Assembly: GCF_023065955.2 (NCBI RefSeq)
Contig: NW_026622808.1
Location: 45,644,475 to 45,708,474, forward strand
Source: Ursus arctos
Lineage: Eukaryota; Chordata; Mammalia; Carnivora; Ursidae
Length of the DNA: 64,000 bases
Reading direction: 5' to 3'
Shown one piece after another: positions 58,985-64,000 of the stretch; within the stretch, counting starts at the first letter, position 1, and each line of letters begins with the position of its first letter. A program made the position numbers and the translations under genes. Below the pieces are notes generated by a model. That model worked only from the letters and a program-made list of their open reading frames with translations. It ran no database searches and had not been told where the DNA came from.

Positions 58985-59140
58985 TTCTGTCATTTAATCC
59001 CAACAGCAACCTTGCGACTTAGATACTATTAGGATTCCTTTTTCCAGACAAGGAGAACCAAAGACGTGATGTTACTTGCCCAGGGTCCCAGAGCCAGGAA
59101 GCAACAGAGTTAGTCTCCAAATACCGCACATCCTCGGCTC
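58985..59140 (-). repeat. MIR fragment
   Basis: CATTTAATCCCAACAGCAACC, TTACTTGCCCAGGGTCCCAGAGCC; reverse MIR. Confidence 0.7.
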
Positions 59141-59654
59141 CAGAAACAGCACTTTCTTCCTTAAGCTATACTGAAGAAAGGCCTTGGTTAAGAAAACAAG
59201 CTGTTCACCTCGGCTCAACCAAGGCAACAACAAAAAGCAAAGACCTCAAGGAAATGTCTCTTGAGACTATTCTAGAGGCCTCTGATTTCTCAGTCGCTCC
59301 GGAAGATAGTACCTACACAATGTTAGTCTTTCTGACTTTATTTCCTTTCTTCACAGCATCTTTAAGACACTTAGAGCGCAAATATACAATCACATAAATA
59401 AAGGGCCGGATTTCCCTTTGGCTGAGGCCACACCCTAATTTTCTCCTGGCCACTTTTCAGGGTTTCTTCACCCTATGGGGCCTGCCTGATGCCACATGGT
59501 GAATGACAGCTTCTGCTCACTGGTGAATGGCTCTTTGCATGGTCATGAATGGAAGGCTGCGGGTTGTCGATTTGGGCCTGCCAATTCTCCGGGGACTAAT
59601 CTCTCAAATGTGTGAGCTACAAGGCATCTCCAAGATGGTTCAGTCCATCTATTT

Positions 59655-59745
59655 ACCTTATAAATTCAACACTAAAGAATAGGAGACATGGCGTCCTCCT
59701 GGTCACACAGCAAGGAAGGAGTAAATGCCGGGTTAGGACGCTGAG
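59655..59745 (-). repeat. MIR fragment
   Basis: CCTGGTCACACAGCAAGGAAGG and GCCGGGTTAGGACGC; short reverse MIR core. Confidence 0.5.
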
Positions 59746-60144
59746 TACCTGTACCCAGCACAGAACAGTATCCCCCTGGGGACTTGTGGCCAAGTACTGG
59801 TGTTCTTTGCGTTGCTCAGGAACCACGGCTAACCAGTCATCCCGATTCTTCCCAAGTCAGTCATGCTCACAAAGGACTAGCATGATCAACAGGGACTAGC
59901 AAGGCAGGCATCGATTCTACCACCTCTGGCCCTGACGGATGGCAGACACGCATATGAACAAGAGTGAGTGTAACAACCTCCTGTACCAGATGCCAGAGAG
60001 GAACAAATTCCAAGAGGTGGGCAGGCGTGAGTGCCAGCACAGGAAACAAAGGTCCCTGCTTGTCTTCACCTTCCTCTAAAACACAGCATTTCAAGGCGCA
60101 CGTTACGGACTCAGTCCTAGGCTGACACGCTGTCTGCCGTTTTA

Positions 60145-60330
60145 CTTTGGTGCCATCGGGGGCAAATGACTTCATGTTTCTCAGCTCAGATTTGTTCTCT
60201 GTAAAACGGGGACCACAGCACTGTCTACACTTAACAGACTTGTGCCACAGTTAAGTGGGACACTGGATACAGCCAGAGCTCTTGGTGTTCTGAACGAACG
60301 ATGTAAAAATACACGTTCACTGTCGCCACC
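60145..60330 (+). repeat. MIR fragment
   Basis: GGGCAAATGACTTCATGTTTC, GTTCTCTGTAAAACGGGGACC; sense MIR. Confidence 0.6.
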
Positions 60331-63034
60331 GCTACTACTTCTATTCAGTGGAGTCTTTCAAAACATCTCCCAACATGTGGATAGAAAGGTATTTTTTTTT
60401 TTTTTAATCTATGTTAACTGATGGAGTCCCTGAGATTAGCATTCTCACACAGACATTCGCTGAGTGAAGGAGGGACTTTGGCAAAATCTCACTTGTGCGA
60501 ACCGGTGAAGGGGTTTCCTCTCTAAAGGTCATAGAACAATCCACAGAGCAGACATAAATGTTGAAGATTCCTCCTCTTCTGTAGTACCCTTTTCACTCTT
60601 TTCAACTATTCCTTATTAATACAGTCTCCCTGGCCACAGAAGACAGGAAGGCGAGTAAGAAAAAGAAAGACCCCACATCTGAATGCTATGTCTTTTTTCT
60701 ACTCCACTGTTTCCTGCTCACACGTATTATCTCAAGAACTACTTATGTTTCTCGTTTGCTTCTTGTGAGGTTATTCCTTCAATGTCCTGAAACACAGCCT
60801 CCACACCAGTGACCACCATTACTGAACAGCCGGGCCCTCCCTTCCCTGCTCTGCTCAGCTGTGCCATGACAGTAGTCACACTCCTTTGTGACCTGCTGGG
60901 TGTGAGCGCAGTGAGGGCTTCTCACAACACAAGAATGGCTCCGGATGGGGGGCACTGGGGAACCAGAAGGACTGGGGCAGGAGAGAGAGCTCTGGCAGGA
61001 AACAAGGGCTGTGACTTCAGGGCGTAAAGCCAATGTTGACAGGTCTGCCTGATGGCTGTTTACTTCCAGGACCACCATGGCACTTATTACCATGAAAAGG
61101 AGCTGAGAAAGCAGGAGATTGGCAGGGAACACCAGGGAAGAAAGCAGATGCAGGAGTCACGGTCATCCCAGCCGGATGGGGCATTAGGCCACCCTTCTAT
61201 CCCTGTCGCCCCCAACACCGACAGCCTTTGCAATACTACAAAGGTCTAAGACTGTGGGAGAAAAGGCACTAAGATTCACATGTCAGAGCTTGGAGCATGC
61301 TTAAAGGCTGCTGTCAATATGATAGCCACGTAGGTGGCCCTGCCTATGCCTCACTCAGGGGATGGCAGGGTCACACCAATATGAGGACACGGTAGGAAGG
61401 GCTCGTGCCCTCCACCTCCCATTCCTCCCAAGAATGATGAGGCACGGGGCTCTCCAGCTGCCCCCTCCCTACCTCATAACGTAACAACTTCATATGAGAG
61501 GAGGGGACATGAATATTCACATTAAATAGAACAGCGTATGGAATTAGCTATGCAAATTGTGAAACCCAAATTGAGGTTCTTTTTGTTCTGCAAGAATGTT
61601 TAAGTATTACGATGTTTCTCCCCATCAAGACAAAAACCAAAAACCAAGACAATCTGCAAAACCAACACCGGGTGAATTTTATCACGTCCACATCCTGTGG
61701 TCCCCCCAGGAATCCAAGGCATAGTACATCACCCTGCCCTGTATTCCCTAATGTGCCCTCTGATCCCCCATTTCTAAGCACACTGACTATTTTGACTCTT
61801 TGTAACCTGACTTCAGCAGAATAATGATACTGGCATCTTTCAGGAAAGAGGTGACGATGGTGCAAGGACCCACGCTCTGGGCTTGCCACAGGATTTTTCA
61901 TGAAGGCAGTCTGGAAGACAGGGGTATAGTGGGTGAGATATTTGTGCCAGCTGTTGCAAAGGTGAGTAATTGGTGGAAAAGCTATGGCTGAGGGACAGGT
62001 GACCAGAACTTCTTGGCACTCTGAAGGCAGACCATGACAGAGGCTGCCTGGAGATGTCATTCTGCCAGAAGATGACCGTGTTTGGGGACACCCCCTCATG
62101 ACTTATGCTAGTGTCACAGATGGCCAGGAACAGACCTGGGAAGCTTAAGTCACCTTTGGGAATGCTTCCATGGAAAAGCAATCCATGCGGGTTCTCTACC
62201 TAACCAACGTCCAGCCCTTAAACTTCTTCCTCTTCCCAAAGAACTAGTCTATCTGCCTTTATTCATTTAAAAGACACCAGGACAAAGTTCATGTAATTGC
62301 CTCTCCCAGTCCTGCTTTCTCTGTGTATCAGGACCTTCCTCCACTGGCTTGGTGTGAAAGCAACATATTTACATGCCACCATGTCAAACATCTTACACTG
62401 AAAAATTTACAGTTTTTTTTTTGGGGGGGGGTAGTTTATGTAATTAATTTGCTTTTGGGTGGATATGAATACTACTTAAAAACTGAGATGTGCATACGTA
62501 TTTAAGTCTGTATCCAGAGAAACAGATCTCAGCAGAAGGGAAAAGGGTCATCTTAACCATTATTGAATTAGACGCTCATCCTCCAGCTTCGCATTGCTCT
62601 ACTGGGAGTTCAGATAGGACCAAGCTGCTGTCAACAGACACTGTTTGTCCTTGAGGCTTTTCTTGTCTTCCCTTTCTGCTTACCACTTAGTAAAGAAATG
62701 GTTCAAAATACCATTACGAAAGGATGAGACAAGAAATAAAAGCAGCTAAAATGTAAATGGCTAGAACATGAAACACTTGGCATTAGAAAGGGCTAAAAAT
62801 TAGGTTGATGGTGATGTGTGAATTTAAATTATTCCAGAACTATTCTGAGATCTACTCAAACAGAAACCCAAGGGTTGGGGCAGAAGAGGGTGGTAGTTAC
62901 AAACTTGGTTTTGGAATCATTCAGACTGGGTTTGACCAGTAGTATCTCTTCTTTTGTGATCCTACGCAAAATGCTTAACCGTGGCAAACGTCTCTTTCCA
63001 ATTCTGCTCAACAACGGCATGAAATGATGGTGAA

Positions 63035-63940
63035 GAAGCATCTCAAACTTAACATGTCCAAAGCATAAGCCCTGGTCCTCTTCCACAAGCCCCTCCTTCC
63101 TATAGCCAGTCCTCTTCATTTCAGTCAATGGAAACTCCATCCTTCTGCTTATTCTGTGCACAACAATTGGAGTCATTGCAACTCCTCTCTTTCTCTCATA
63201 CCCCATATCCAAACTCTCAGCTAATTCTTAGGTACTTCTTTAAAAATACATCGGATTCCCACCAATTCTCACCACTTCCACTGTGAAATCTGAGCCATTC
63301 ACTCATGGTCTTCTTCCATCTGACTCACTGCAATGGTTTTCCTAATGGTCTCCCTGTTTCTACCTTTGTGCCTCCCATAGCTTCCTCCAAATTCAGAAGC
63401 TAGAGTCAGTCTTTTAAAACAAATTCATGTTCCTACTCAACTTTCCTCCCCACAATAGCTTCCTACCTCATTGAGCGAAAGCAAAAATCCTTCCAACAGC
63501 CTAACCCTTCCTTTCCTATCCCATGATTTACCCCCATATTCCTTTCCCTCAGTTTCACTTCTAATTTCATATCCTACCATCCACCCCCTCTAATTCAGCC
63601 ATGCTGGCCTCCTTGCTATTGCTAAGATGTGCCTGGCATACTCCTGTCTCTGGGTCTTAACCCGGAATACTCTTCTTCTAGATATCCAATGTGGCTTGCT
63701 TTTGTACTTTCCTATATCTCTGTTCAAACGTCACCTTCTTAATGGAGACCTACCTGACTTCCTTAGATGTACGGTTCCCATCCCCTCTTCCATGTTATTT
63801 TTTTATCCCTCTTCTCTAAGAATTTTTGTCTGTTCTGTTCACTGCCGTATCCCCAATGGCTAGAGTAGTGACTGGCTTACAGAAAACATTCAAATTCGGA
63901 ATACACAAGTGAATACATGAATGAGTGAATGAACAGCATC
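63035..63940 (+). mobile_element. L2 3' region, about 0.9 kb
   Basis: CACTGCAATGGTTTTCCTAATGG, GCCATGCTGGCCTCCTTGC, GTTCAAACGTCACCTTCTTAATGG, CTGTTCTGTTCACTGCCGTATCCCCAATGG and GTGAATACATGAATGAGTG occur in L2 order. The longest L2 copy here; no coding capacity. Confidence 0.8.
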
Positions 63941-64000
63941 TCAAAGAACCTAGAGCCACCTGTCTCACAAGAATGTTTAAGGGTTAAGCAAGCATCCTGC

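Larger units (their letters stand above)
52793..64000 (-). other. ADAMTS9: Partial upstream intron of ADAMTS9
   Basis: Intron sequence 5' of the first visible exon, running off the window. It contains a G-rich tract (52981), a SINE cluster (54.2-55.8 kb), an L2 copy split by SINEs, several MIR fragments and an L2 at the right end. 53011-54193, 56346-58984 and 60331-63034 have no repeat or exon I recognise. 58430-58650 is mildly CpG-rich. No TSR-coding exon was found on either strand. Confidence 0.8.

Noticed and set aside
60779..61132. Cysteine-bearing 117-codon minus-strand frame as a missing TSR exon
   Set aside because: Cysteine spacing does not fit a TSR and no acceptor or donor brackets a plausible exon.
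61548..62099. 183-codon minus-strand open frame
   Set aside because: Checked for an upstream TSR exon of ADAMTS9; no CxxSCG pattern or tryptophan strand, and composition is not protein-like.

Overview
The window is mammalian nuclear DNA, almost certainly from a caniform carnivore. It carries fourteen tRNA-Lys-derived CAN-SINE copies, most with a crisp target-site duplication. It also has the usual mammalian background of L1, L2, MIR, MER5A, MER20, MLT1-type LTRs and a degraded hAT transposon. Several SINEs belong to a young type whose reverse strand contains a block I associate with bear or other arctoid genomes, so bear-like is my best guess. There are no prokaryotic features, CRISPR arrays or operons.

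One protein-coding gene is visible: the 3' end of ADAMTS9, a secreted zinc metalloprotease, on the minus strand. Eleven coding exons (52792 down to 11186) join in a single open frame of 1455 bases: 484 residues plus a stop. Each exon has a consensus acceptor and a GT donor, and the split codons match across every junction. The peptide holds the cysteine part of one thrombospondin type-1 repeat (TSR), four further TSRs, and the whole C-terminal GON domain. The TAG stop lies 5 nt before the last donor. A separate, wholly non-coding terminal exon (9218 to about 7730) carries the 3' UTR and ends at an AATAAA with a GU-rich element behind it. The catalytic, disintegrin and earlier TSR exons lie beyond 64000. 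If the gene has 40 exons as I recall for human, these are exons 29 to 40.

Layout: 1-7729 is downstream intergenic DNA rich in old repeats. 7730-9218 is the 3' UTR. 9219-28646 holds the GON exons and the last TSR exon, with a tight cluster of four exons at 27.5-28.6 kb separated by introns of 92, 115 and 522 bp. 28647-52792 holds four TSR exons split by large introns. One of these introns contains an L1 copy with two tandem SINEs and a patch copied from 1.6 kb away. 52793-64000 is part of an upstream intron.

I found no undescribed biological system. The points most worth checking are small and specific. They are a tandemly duplicated 5' splice site at the exon ending at 25464, and a coding exon that begins with a donor-like GTGAGT (27991). 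They also include an 84-bp templated insertion inside the L1 (42621), a 29-bp inverted repeat that can fold in the pre-mRNA (47555), and a small CpG-rich patch near a GON exon (21041).
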